From the NCBI RefSeq assembly GCF_030285665.1, contig NZ_CP127295.1, positions 4,650,001-4,714,000 on the forward strand: DNA of 64,000 bases, read 5' to 3'. Under the pieces are notes generated by a model, which saw only the letters and a list, made by a program, of their open reading frames with translations, ran no database searches and was not told the origin of the DNA. This document shows, one piece after another, positions 23,884 through 31,313 of the stretch (positions are counted from its first letter, which is position 1; the number at the start of each line of letters is the position of its first letter). Both the position numbers and the translations under genes were made by a program. Source of the stretch: Amycolatopsis mongoliensis (lineage in GTDB: Bacteria; Actinomycetota; Actinomycetes; Mycobacteriales; Pseudonocardiaceae).

Positions 23884-25322
23884 CGGAACCGCTGCTGAGC
23901 CTGCGTTCGCACCTCGACGCCGTCGCCGGGTTCGGGGAGCTGCGCACCGTCCGGGGCGCGCACTGGGACCTCGAGCTGGGCGGGATCGCCGAGCTGAGCT
24001 ACCGGCTGCCCGGCTCGCCCGCCGTCCTGTTCGACGACATCACCGGGTACCCGGCCGGGATGCGGGTGCTCACCGGCAGCACGGGATCGCCGCGGCGGTT
24101 CGGGCGGACCCTGCGCCTGGGGGACGACCTCGACGACGCCGGCGTGGTCGAAGCCCTGCGCGGAAAGCCGTCGCGCTGGGCGGCCGCGGCCCGGGAGTTC
24201 CCGGTGCGGCCGGTCGAGGACGCGCCGCTGCTGGCCAACGAGGTCCCCGGCGGGAAGGTGGACCTGCTGACGTTCCCGGTGCCGAGGTGGCACGAACACG
24301 ACGGCGGGCGGTTCATCGGCACCGGTTGCTTCGTCGTCACCAGCGACCCGGACACCGGCGTCCACAACGGAGGCTGCTATCGGATGGAGGTGGCCGACGA
24401 GGGCCGTAGTGTCACCCTCGCGGTGGTCCCGGGCAAGCACGGCGACCAGAACATCCGGCGCTGGTTCGAACGCGAGGGCCGCGCTCCCGTGACTGTCTCC
24501 TTCGGACACGACCCGCTGTTGCTCGTGCTGGGCGGCACCGAGGTCCCGCACGGGATTTCGGAACTGGAGTACGCCGGGGCCGTGCTGGGCGAGCGGGTCC
24601 CGGTCGTCACCGGGCCGGACACCGGGCTGCCGATCCCGGCGGGCAGCGAGCTGGCGATCGAAGGCTGGCTGCGGCCGGACCACCTGCGCGAAGAAGGGCC
24701 GTTCGGCGAGTGGACGGGGTACTACTCGGGCCGCCGCCGGCCGAACCTCGCCGTGGAGATCACCCGGCTGTACCACCGGGACGACCCGATCCTGCTCGGT
24801 GCCCCGCCGGGCAAGCCGCCGCACGACTACTCGTACATGCGCACGGTGATGAAGTCGGCGATGATCCAGGACGAGCTCGCCGCTTCGGGCGTGCCGGGCG
24901 TGGTCAAGGCGTGGGCCCACGAATCCGGCGGCGGGCGGCTGTTCGTCGCGGTGTCGGTGCGGCAGCGCTACGCCGGGCACGCGCGCCAGGTGGCGTACCT
25001 GACCGCGCAGGGGCCGGCGGCGGCCTACATGAACCGTTACGTGGTCGTGGTGGACGACGACGTCGACCCGGCGGACCTCGACCAGGTCGTCTGGGCGATG
25101 TCGACGCGCAGCGACCCCGGCACCGACATCGAGGTGATGAAACGGACGTGGGGCAGCAAGCTGGACCCGTTGTCGGTGGAGGGCGCACCGCCGTTCACCA
25201 GCCGCGCGATCATCGACGCCTGCCGCCCTTACGAGCGGCTGGAATCCTTTCCCCGGGTGGCGGAGAGCGACCCGGAGTTCCTGCGGAACCTCGAACGGAA
25301 GTGGCGCTCGGACCTGGCCTGA
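23880..25322 (+). CDS. UbiD-family prenyl-FMN-dependent decarboxylase
   Basis: A 480-residue UbiD-family (de)carboxylase that should act on an aromatic, heteroaromatic or alpha,beta-unsaturated acid using prenyl-FMN. Features: LFDDITGYPAG, the metal/cofactor region YRMEVADEG, PFGEWTGYYSGRR with the conserved Glu, and MKSAMIQDELAASGVPGV near the end. The GTG start overlaps the hydrolase stop by GTGA. Its partner ubiX is at 14421. It differs from the housekeeping menaquinone UbiD in its operon context with a molybdenum hydroxylase, which points to catabolism. The reaction may run as decarboxylation of the imported acid. Confidence 0.92.
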   Translation: MTEPLLSLRSHLDAVAGFGELRTVRGAHWDLELGGIAELSYRLPGSPAVLFDDITGYPAGMRVLTGSTGSPRRFGRTLRLGDDLDDAGVVEALRGKPSRWAAAAREFPVRPVEDAPLLANEVPGGKVDLLTFPVPRWHEHDGGRFIGTGCFVVTSDPDTGVHNGGCYRMEVADEGRSVTLAVVPGKHGDQNIRRWFEREGRAPVTVSFGHDPLLLVLGGTEVPHGISELEYAGAVLGERVPVVTGPDTGLPIPAGSELAIEGWLRPDHLREEGPFGEWTGYYSGRRRPNLAVEITRLYHRDDPILLGAPPGKPPHDYSYMRTVMKSAMIQDELAASGVPGVVKAWAHESGGGRLFVAVSVRQRYAGHARQVAYLTAQGPAAAYMNRYVVVVDDDVDPADLDQVVWAMSTRSDPGTDIEVMKRTWGSKLDPLSVEGAPPFTSRAIIDACRPYERLESFPRVAESDPEFLRNLERKWRSDLA

Positions 25323-25324
25323 CG

Positions 25325-25372
25325 CGTCGTGAGTGTTTAGGGAGGTTAGAACCGCCCTAAACACTCACGACG
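25325..25372. terminator. Bidirectional terminator palindrome (TCGTGAGTG family)
   Basis: 18-base arms CGTCGTGAGTGTTTAGGG (25325-25342) and its complement (25355-25372), then a mismatched pair and an inner GGTT/AACC stem. It sits between convergent ubiD and infA-like genes. The outer 16 bases are the same as in the palindrome at 12173. Confidence 0.75.
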
Positions 25373-25384
25373 AGCTGCGGCAGA

Positions 25385-25606
25385 CTACGTGCGGTAGCGG
25401 AACAGGATGCGGCCTCGGCTCAGGTCGTACGGGCTCAGCTCCACCAGGACCCGGTCGAACGGCAGGATCTTGATGTAGTTCTTCCGGATCTTCCCGCTGA
25501 TGTGGGCCAGCACCTGGTGCCCGTTCGGCAGCTCCACCTTGAAGGTGGCGTTGCGCAGGCACTCGGTCACGGTGCCCTCGACTTCGATGCCGCCCTTATT
25601 CGCCAT
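25385..25606 (-). CDS. infA: Translation initiation factor IF-1 (stand-alone copy)
   Basis: A 73-residue S1/OB-fold protein with the IF-1 hallmarks [20 protein letters not shown] and [11 protein letters not shown]. It binds the ribosomal A site during initiation. It diverges from the usual actinobacterial IF-1 ([10 protein letters not shown] where EPLPNAMFR is typical) and is not in a ribosomal protein operon, so it is probably a paralogue. It overlaps the end of the GNAT gene by 11 bases, so the two are probably co-transcribed. Confidence 0.9.
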   Translation of the reverse strand: MANKGGIEVEGTVTECLRNATFKVELPNGHQVLAHISGKIRKNYIKILPFDRVLVELSPYDLSRGRILFRYRT

Positions 25607-26381
25607 GGCGCACCAGCTCCAGGTTGCTGCTCGCGCGCCGGGCGCCGACGCTCTCGAACAACGCCGTCGCCGCCGGGTTGGCTTCGTTCACTTCGGCCGA
25701 AGCCGTGGGGATTCCCGCGTCGTGCAGGGCGCCCAGCACCTGGGCGAGCAGTGCCCGGGCGATGCCGCGGCGTTGCCGGTCCGCGCGGACCGCGATCAGC
25801 CCGATCCGCGGCAGCCGCGTCACCCGGACCACCCGGACCAGGCCCACGTACTCGTCCGCCTCGGCCGCGACCGCGTACTTCGCCGGGTCCACCACGGTGT
25901 CCCCGGGCGGGTGCGGCAGCACCTCGGCCGGCATCTCCTGCCAGCCGACGGTCGCCTCGATCTCGGCGCGGACCACGCGGTCCAGTGCCCGCAGCGGACC
26001 CTCGGACGCCGCGCCGAGGGGCACGATCGTCACGCCCGGCGGCGGGGCCACCGGGCCGGCGCCGCCGGTGGACACGACGTACTCCCACTCGCGCCGCCGG
26101 GTTGTGAAGCCGGCTCGTTCCCAGCCGGCCGTCAGCTCGGCGTCGGCCTCGTCGACGATCGTGTGGAGCGGGCCCCGGAGATCCGCCAGCATCGCGTCGG
26201 CCAGCCGGTCGAAGACCGAGCGGTGCCACGCGTCGATGCTGAGGAAGGTCCGCCCGTCGGGCCGCGTCGAAGCCTCGCCGCGGCCGGCCACCCGGTCGTC
26301 CTCCAGCGCGTGCCACTGCCGCTGCGCGACCCGCGTGATCACCACCGCGGGCTCGCCCGAGGTGAAATGCGCAGTTTCCAT
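25596..26381 (-). CDS. GNAT-family N-acetyltransferase
   Basis: A 261-residue protein with a C-terminal GNAT acetyltransferase domain: [20 protein letters not shown] is the acetyl-CoA pyrophosphate loop (R/Q-x-x-G-x-A), and [18 protein letters not shown] is the typical C-terminal element. The N-terminal half (residues 1-110) looks like a second, degenerate GNAT lobe ([36 protein letters not shown]). A leader peptide with a strong ribosome site lies about 50 bases upstream, suggesting inducible translation, as known for some resistance genes. The acceptor is unknown. Confidence 0.82.
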   Translation of the reverse strand: METAHFTSGEPAVVITRVAQRQWHALEDDRVAGRGEASTRPDGRTFLSIDAWHRSVFDRLADAMLADLRGPLHTIVDEADAELTAGWERAGFTTRRREWEYVVSTGGAGPVAPPPGVTIVPLGAASEGPLRALDRVVRAEIEATVGWQEMPAEVLPHPPGDTVVDPAKYAVAAEADEYVGLVRVVRVTRLPRIGLIAVRADRQRRGIARALLAQVLGALHDAGIPTASAEVNEANPAATALFESVGARRASSNLELVRHGE

Positions 26382-26430
26382 AGGTTCGTACCTTTCGGGA
26401 GTGCCTGAAGCGCTCCCGGCGACCCCTACG

Positions 26431-26484
26431 TCAGTCGCCCGACCGTGACGACGAGGGGAGCACCCACATCGAAACAGCGTTCAT
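26431..26484 (-). CDS. Leader peptide upstream of the GNAT gene
   Basis: A 17-residue frame (MNAVSMWVLPSSSRSGD) begins at ATG 26484 behind an unusually good ribosome-binding site, GGGAGGTGA, five bases upstream. It ends at TGA 26431, 49 bases before the GNAT ATG. Between them the minus strand can form GGGAG...CTCCC (around 26399-26419). The layout resembles translational attenuators where ribosome stalling exposes the next start. Too short to judge by codon usage; the ribosome site is the main evidence. Confidence 0.45.
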   Translation of the reverse strand: MNAVSMWVLPSSSRSGD

Positions 26485-26551
26485 GGGGCTCACCTCCCGG
26501 CGTCGAGTCACGGTCACCGGCACGATAGCGGGCTCGCGCCGCCCGGCCCAC

Positions 26552-27160
26552 TCATTTACCGGCGCGCCCCAGCGCCCGGCGGACGAGCCTCGCCGGGAAC
26601 GCCAGCAACAGCAGCGCGTAGTAGCCGAAACCGGGCTTGATGAACCCCACCACGAGGGCGAGCGCGAACACGGCCGAGCTCACCACGAAGTTCCAGAACA
26701 TCTCGTCCGGCACCGGCTCGGCGTCCCCGCGCACCTGCGGGTCGTGGCGGACGATGAGCACCAGCGCCGTGTGGCACAGGCTGCTGGCCAGCAGCGTCCC
26801 CAGGTAGAACACGACGGTGAAGCGTTCGGACTGGTACGCGCCGATCAGCTCGCTGGGGAAGGGCAGCAGGGCGATCGTCAGCAGCCAGCAGAAGTTGACG
26901 CGCACGAGCGTGGTGCTGTAAGCGCGCACGTGTTCGAAGATGCGGTGGTGGACGAACCAGAAGCGGCCGATCACGAGGAAGCTGATCAGGAAGCTGACGA
27001 TCTTCGACCAGTTGTGCGTCACGGCTTCGACCGCGGGCTTGTGCTCCGAAACCAGCTCCGGCACCAGGTCCGTCAGCGGCAGGACCAGCAAGGTCAGCGC
27101 GATCGCGACCACGGCGTCGGTGAAGAACACCAGCCGCTCGGATGATCTTTTCTGCTCCAC
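26552..27160 (-). CDS. TMEM175-family (DUF1211) potassium channel-like membrane protein
   Basis: About 202 residues with six predicted transmembrane helices. The first helix has the family motif FFTDAVVAIALTLLVLPL (F-[ST]-D...A-I-x-x-T-L), which forms the selectivity gate in TMEM175 channels, followed by SFLVIGRFWFVHHRIF. Bacterial members are single-repeat K+ channels. The start is uncertain: GTG at 27160 is chosen; GTG at 27175 also fits. It is divergent from a small membrane protein gene with about 30 bases between. Confidence 0.82.
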   Translation of the reverse strand: MEQKRSSERLVFFTDAVVAIALTLLVLPLTDLVPELVSEHKPAVEAVTHNWSKIVSFLISFLVIGRFWFVHHRIFEHVRAYSTTLVRVNFCWLLTIALLPFPSELIGAYQSERFTVVFYLGTLLASSLCHTALVLIVRHDPQVRGDAEPVPDEMFWNFVVSSAVFALALVVGFIKPGFGYYALLLLAFPARLVRRALGRAGK

Positions 27161-27190
27161 GCCGACATCCAACACTACAATCCCGGAGTC

Positions 27191-27601
27191 ATGACGGTTG
27201 CCGCCGCGATCGCGTTCACCTGGCTGGGGATGGTGCTGGCCATCTCGTTCCTCGAGGCACCGCTGAAGTTCCGCGCTCCCGGTGTCACCCTCCCGCTGGG
27301 GCTGGGCATCGGCCGGGTGGTGTTCGCCGCGCTCAACAAGGTCGAGGCCGTGCTCGCGCTCGGGACCGTCGTCTTCCTGGTCATCGGGCCGCGGACGGTA
27401 CTGGCCGTCGTCTTCGCCGCCGTCGCGGTGCTCGCGCTGCTCGTCCAGCTCTTCGCCGTGCGGCCCGCGTTGACGCGCCGCTCGGACCGCGTGCTGGCGG
27501 GCGAGGACGGCCCGCGCAGCCACGCCCACTTCGTCTACATCGGACTCGAAGTGCTCAAGACCGCCGGGCTGCTCGCGTGCGGCATCGCGGCGCTCTCCTG
27601 A
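27191..27601 (+). CDS. Small integral membrane protein
   Basis: A 136-residue protein with four predicted helices (AAAIAFTWLGMVLAISFL; GRVVFAALNKVEAVLALG; VLAVVFAAVAVLALLVQL; FVYIGLEVLKTAGLLACGI). A conserved-looking EAPLKFRAPG segment follows helix 1. It resembles small uncharacterised transmembrane proteins of actinobacteria; no function is known to me. Only one base separates its TGA from the stop of the convergent glycosidase gene. Confidence 0.7.
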   Translation: MTVAAAIAFTWLGMVLAISFLEAPLKFRAPGVTLPLGLGIGRVVFAALNKVEAVLALGTVVFLVIGPRTVLAVVFAAVAVLALLVQLFAVRPALTRRSDRVLAGEDGPRSHAHFVYIGLEVLKTAGLLACGIAALS

Positions 27602-27602
27602 G

Positions 27603-29105
27603 TCAGCGCCGCGGCAGCACCAGCAGCGCGTCGCCGACCGGGCGTTCGCCCGTCGCGTCCGAGGGGGAGCTGACCAGCTTGCCGTCGATCGCCATCGCCG
27701 TCGAGCCGCCGCCGTCGAGGTTGATCGCGGTCACCGCGCCCAGCCGTGCCATCAGCCGCGCGCCCTCGATCAGGGACAGGCCTTCGCTGAACCCCGGCTG
27801 ACGCCCGTCGACGGTGACGATCAGCAGCCGCCCCTGGCGGTCGAGGCCCACCATCGTGCGCGGGTTGCGCTTGACGCCCCAGCCGTACACGAACGACGGG
27901 TCGCCCGGGTGCACGATGCCGTCCGCCGCCGCGTTCACCGCGATCCGGCCGCCACGGACCAGCCACGGGCCGCCGTTGACCACACCTGCCGGGTGGACCG
28001 GGTGAGCGCCCTCGAAGACCCGCGTCGAGACCGGCAGCCTCGCACCCGGCCGCGCGTGCTCGCCCAGCCAGGTCGCCGCCGCGCCGGTGCCCTGCACGGT
28101 GTGCCCGCCCCGGGGCACGTCGCCGCCCGGGGGACGCACCGCCGTGACGACGTCGTGCTCGTCCAGCACGGCTTCGACACCGTCGCCGGCCGGGGTGGGC
28201 GTGCCGAGCTGCGGCGTGAAGAGCACCAGCTCGTCGGCGTGGGTGCAGGTGGTGTCGTGCAGCGGCCGGTCCGTCGGGACGTCGCCGGGCTCGCCGCAGT
28301 TGCGGATCAGGCCGGGCTTGCGGTTGACGCCGTTGACCTCGCGGCCGCCGATGGTGAGCGCGGTCCGCGGAACGCCGATCGACGGACGGTCCCCGAGCAG
28401 CAGCGCGGGCCGCCCGGCGGTGGCTTCGCTCTGCAGGAGGCCCTGGTAGACGCCGATGCCTGCCGGTTCGCCGGGGATGCCGTCCCGCGGGTCGATGACG
28501 AAGAAGCCGCCGTTGGTCCCGACGAGCGCCCCCGCGGCGGCCGACAGCGCCGACGTCGTGCGCCGGTCCGCGACCGAGTCGCCGTGCGAGGCCACGACGT
28601 CGCCGCGGAACCGCCGCGGATCGACGACGGCGACCCGGACGCGTTGCGGCCCTTGTGCTTCCGGTCCGTCCTGGCCGGTCCACTCGACGGCGCCGGAGAA
28701 GCCGTTCGCGGTCATGGCTCTCGCGGTGGCGGCGGCCTGCGCGCGGTCGGCGAAGGAGCCGACCCGCACCCGCCAGCCGAGGGCGCCACGCGGGGTGTCG
28801 GCGAAAGCGGGCCACTCGACCTCTTCGGCGCGCGCGGCGAAACCCTTGCCGCGCAGGGTGGTCACCAGTGTCTCGGCGTGCTCGCGGGTCCCGAGCACGG
28901 AGGGCGGCGCGTCCGGGTCGGGGCTCGACCCGCCGGGCACCTGCGCGGTGACAGTCCAGAAGTTGTGGCCGGTGCTCTCGCCGGTGACCGTGGTGAAGAC
29001 GGTCAGGCCCGGCGCGAGCACGTCCCCGGCGGCCGAAGCGGGCGAACTCAGCGCCAGGGTGAGCGCGGCGGACAGAACCAGGGCGAGCGGCATCCTCGTC
29101 TTCAC
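27603..29105 (-). CDS. Secreted SPOR / phosphodiester glycosidase (NAGPA) domain protein
   Basis: About 500 residues from GTG 29105. A Sec signal peptide (MPLALVLSAALTLALSSPASA) is followed by a SPOR-like region (RGKGFAARAEEVEWP, WRVRVGSFADRAQAAATARA, about 85-150) that binds denuded peptidoglycan glycans in other proteins. The C-terminal half is a phosphodiester glycosidase (NAGPA-like) domain: GTNGGFF, NRKPGLIRNCG, VVNGGPWLVRGG and NLDGGGSTAMAI. It would act outside the membrane on a sugar-phosphodiester in the cell wall. It is convergent with the small membrane protein gene. Confidence 0.82.
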   Translation of the reverse strand: MKTRMPLALVLSAALTLALSSPASAAGDVLAPGLTVFTTVTGESTGHNFWTVTAQVPGGSSPDPDAPPSVLGTREHAETLVTTLRGKGFAARAEEVEWPAFADTPRGALGWRVRVGSFADRAQAAATARAMTANGFSGAVEWTGQDGPEAQGPQRVRVAVVDPRRFRGDVVASHGDSVADRRTTSALSAAAGALVGTNGGFFVIDPRDGIPGEPAGIGVYQGLLQSEATAGRPALLLGDRPSIGVPRTALTIGGREVNGVNRKPGLIRNCGEPGDVPTDRPLHDTTCTHADELVLFTPQLGTPTPAGDGVEAVLDEHDVVTAVRPPGGDVPRGGHTVQGTGAAATWLGEHARPGARLPVSTRVFEGAHPVHPAGVVNGGPWLVRGGRIAVNAAADGIVHPGDPSFVYGWGVKRNPRTMVGLDRQGRLLIVTVDGRQPGFSEGLSLIEGARLMARLGAVTAINLDGGGSTAMAIDGKLVSSPSDATGERPVGDALLVLPRR

Positions 29106-29200
29106 GCGAAGCAAGCTACCCCGCCGGGGTGGATTTCGCGTGGGTTCCGGTTGAACTCCCGGGCACGGCGCGACCCCACCGGACGCGCCGTGCCCGGACC

Positions 29201-29806
29201 TCAGGAACGGACGTTCTGCTGTGCTTCCTGCGCCCGGTCGGTGACATCGCCGGTTGCCGAGCGGGCTTCGTCCTTCACCGTCGACGCGCTGCCGGCGGCT
29301 TCGGACTTCACCGACTCGACGGCCTGCTGCGCCGGCTCGCGCAGGTTGTCCTTGAGCTCCTCCGCCGCGTGCTGGGCGACCGGGGCCAGCTGCTCGCGGG
29401 CCAGGTCCGTCGCCTGGCCCGCCAGCTTGCGCTCCGGCTCGCTCGCCGGCAGCAAGGAGGAGACGAGCCAGCCGGCGCCGAAGGCGATCAGGCCGGCGGC
29501 CAGGGGGTTGCCCCGGGTGCCGCGGCGGATCGACTCCGGGGCGTCGGAGACGGTGCCGGCCGCGGCGCTCACCTTGTCCTGCGCGGTGGAGGCGACCGAG
29601 CCGACCTTGTCACCGGCCGTCGACGCCTGGTCGGACGCCGTGCCCATGACGCGGTCCTTCGCGCTGCCGAACGCCGTGCGCAGCCGGCCGACGCGGCGTT
29701 CCATGATGCGGCCGGGGCTCACCTTCTCGGTCAAAGCGTTGACGTCGGTGCTCAGGTTCCGTTGCGTGCCTTCGATCTCACGGCGGATCCGGTCGGGTTC
29801 GGTCAT
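29201..29806 (-). CDS. DUF3618 envelope protein
   Basis: A 201-residue protein with the DUF3618 domain at the N-terminus (PDRIRREIEGTQRNLSTDVNA, VSPGRIMERRVGRL). The centre is an Ala-rich helical tract, one short hydrophobic segment (GLIAFGAGWLVSSLLP) near residue 110 may span the membrane, and the C-terminal 70 residues are charged and helical. It overlaps the upstream holin-X gene by ATGA. DUF3618 and holin-X genes are commonly paired in actinobacteria; a structural or stress role at the membrane is inferred. Confidence 0.82.
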   Translation of the reverse strand: MTEPDRIRREIEGTQRNLSTDVNALTEKVSPGRIMERRVGRLRTAFGSAKDRVMGTASDQASTAGDKVGSVASTAQDKVSAAAGTVSDAPESIRRGTRGNPLAAGLIAFGAGWLVSSLLPASEPERKLAGQATDLAREQLAPVAQHAAEELKDNLREPAQQAVESVKSEAAGSASTVKDEARSATGDVTDRAQEAQQNVRS

Positions 29807-30234
29807 GGTCGTTCGCCTTTCAGTGCGTCCGGAACCCGTTGCAGGGTCTCGACGGTGCGTTCGGGTTTCGGGTTGATCCGGCGGAACTCGCTGCGCCCGG
29901 TGACGTACAGGACCGCGCCGGCGACCGCCCACACCGCCGCGACGACGACGGCCGCCCAGCCGCCGTCCATCACGTTCTCCAGGCCCTGCCAGAGCGCGAC
30001 GGACAGGAACAGCAGGACCATGTAGCCGGCCAACCCGGCGCCGCCGACCATGGCCGCGCCCTTGGCCGCCTTGCCGGCCTCGGCCTTCGTTTCGGCCTTG
30101 GCCAGGTCCACCTCCTGCCGCACCAGGGTGGAGAGGTCCTTCATGACGTTGGTCATCAGGTCGCCGACCGAAGAGTCGGCGACGTCGACCGGCGGGCCCG
30201 CCTGCGGCGCGGGGCCGGGTGGGGGCTGGGTCAT
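29803..30234 (-). CDS. Holin-X-type (phage holin superfamily III) membrane protein
   Basis: A 143-residue protein with two hydrophobic segments (AAMVGGAGLAGYMVLLFLSV and AAVVVAAVWAVAGAVLYVTG) separated by a short loop, after a helical amphipathic part (MKDLSTLVRQEVDLAKAETK). This is the layout of 'putative actinobacterial holin-X, superfamily III'. Despite the name these chromosomal proteins are not linked to phage; they form a conserved unit with DUF3618. It overlaps both neighbours by ATGA. Confidence 0.82.
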   Translation of the reverse strand: MTQPPPGPAPQAGPPVDVADSSVGDLMTNVMKDLSTLVRQEVDLAKAETKAEAGKAAKGAAMVGGAGLAGYMVLLFLSVALWQGLENVMDGGWAAVVVAAVWAVAGAVLYVTGRSEFRRINPKPERTVETLQRVPDALKGERP

Positions 30235-31016
30235 CGCGGCACCGGCCCGGAGCCGGCGGAGTGGCTGGGCTGCGGCAGGGACGGCTGCGGCGCGGCGTAG
30301 CCACCCGGGGTGGTCGCCGGGTACCCGCCGTCTCCCGGCTGCGGCGCGGTGAACCCGCCCGGATAGCCGGCTTCGCCGCGCCGGGTCTCGGACGCCGGGG
30401 GCACCGGCGGGACGCCGACCGGTCCCGGGTGGTGCGGGGGCGGCGTGGCCTGGCCAGGGTGCGGCAACGCGGCCTGGCCCGGGGACCCGGCGGCCTGCCC
30501 GTTCGGTGAACTCCCGGAGTTTTCCTGCTGCTGCGCGACGACACCCCGGGTGAGCCGCCCGACGACGGCGCCGGCCAGGGCCGCGCCGACCAGGAACGCG
30601 CCCGGACGACGGCGGGCGAAGCGCCGCACCTCGTCGAGCAGGTCGCCGGGTTCGCGGTGCTCGAGCCAGTCCGCGACCGAGCGGGTCCGGCCGGACACCT
30701 GCCGCGCGACGTCGGCGGCGACGCCGGGGGAGTCGGTCTGCTCGGCCATCCGGTCCAGCTGGCCGGCCAGCTGGTGGAGGCTCTGCGCCGCCTTCCGCTG
30801 GCCGTCCCTGGCCTGGGTTTCCAGCTGGTCCCGGCCTTCGCGGAGCAGGTCGCGCGCTTCCCGCTGCGCGTGCTCCGCGACGTGTTTCGCTTCCTGCGCC
30901 GGGGTTTGCGCGACCTCACCCCCGCGGTCGGCAGCGGTGGTGGCCACCTCGCGGGCTTCGTTCTTGGCGGCTTCCGTCGTCGACGGCGGCGACTGGCCGC
31001 CGGGTCCCTGCGTCAT
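30231..31016 (-). CDS. Low-complexity helical membrane protein, first gene of the holin-X/DUF3618 operon
   Basis: A 261-residue protein not assigned to a known family. Residues 20-130 are a charged helical region (AQREARDLLREGRDQLETQA and similar) like LEA or apolipoprotein-type helices. One hydrophobic segment (GAFLVGAALAGAVVGRL) follows RRR and may anchor it. The last 95 residues are Pro/Gly/Gln-rich. AAAGGAGG precedes the ATG. Being first and translationally coupled, it is probably part of the same envelope function. Confidence 0.75.
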   Translation of the reverse strand: MTQGPGGQSPPSTTEAAKNEAREVATTAADRGGEVAQTPAQEAKHVAEHAQREARDLLREGRDQLETQARDGQRKAAQSLHQLAGQLDRMAEQTDSPGVAADVARQVSGRTRSVADWLEHREPGDLLDEVRRFARRRPGAFLVGAALAGAVVGRLTRGVVAQQQENSGSSPNGQAAGSPGQAALPHPGQATPPPHHPGPVGVPPVPPASETRRGEAGYPGGFTAPQPGDGGYPATTPGGYAAPQPSLPQPSHSAGSGPVPR

Positions 31017-31276
31017 CTCGGCCTCCTTTGCGGGCAAGGCACTTCCCGTGCCCTTGATGGGCGGCTGGCTACCCGTGCGGTCCGGGGATAAACGAGATGC
31101 CCCGGGCGCGCGTGTCCGGCGCGAACGCGGGTAGCCCCGGAGGCGGGCATGGGGGAAATGCCGGAACGCGGCAGCGTCGGGAGGGCCGGTTCGGCGGGGG
31201 CGGAAGTGTTCGCCAGGATCGGATTCGCGGCCGCGTCGACGAGGCGGAGCTGGGGCTCGCGCTGACTTCGGCCGTC

Positions 31277-31308
31277 GCCCGCGGCCGGGCCTCGGCCCGG
31301 CCGCGGGC
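31277..31308. terminator. GC-rich terminator hairpin after the APC permease gene
   Basis: Perfect 15-base arms GCCCGCGGCCGGGCC (31277-31291) and complement (31294-31308) with a two-base loop, six bases beyond the minus-strand stop of the APC permease. The rest of 31017-31276 shows no convincing gene. Confidence 0.75.
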
Positions 31309-31313
31309 GGCTC

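Noticed and set aside
29803..30234. Holin-X gene as part of a prophage
   Set aside because: No phage structural, lysis or integrase genes are near; the protein is a usual chromosomal partner of DUF3618.
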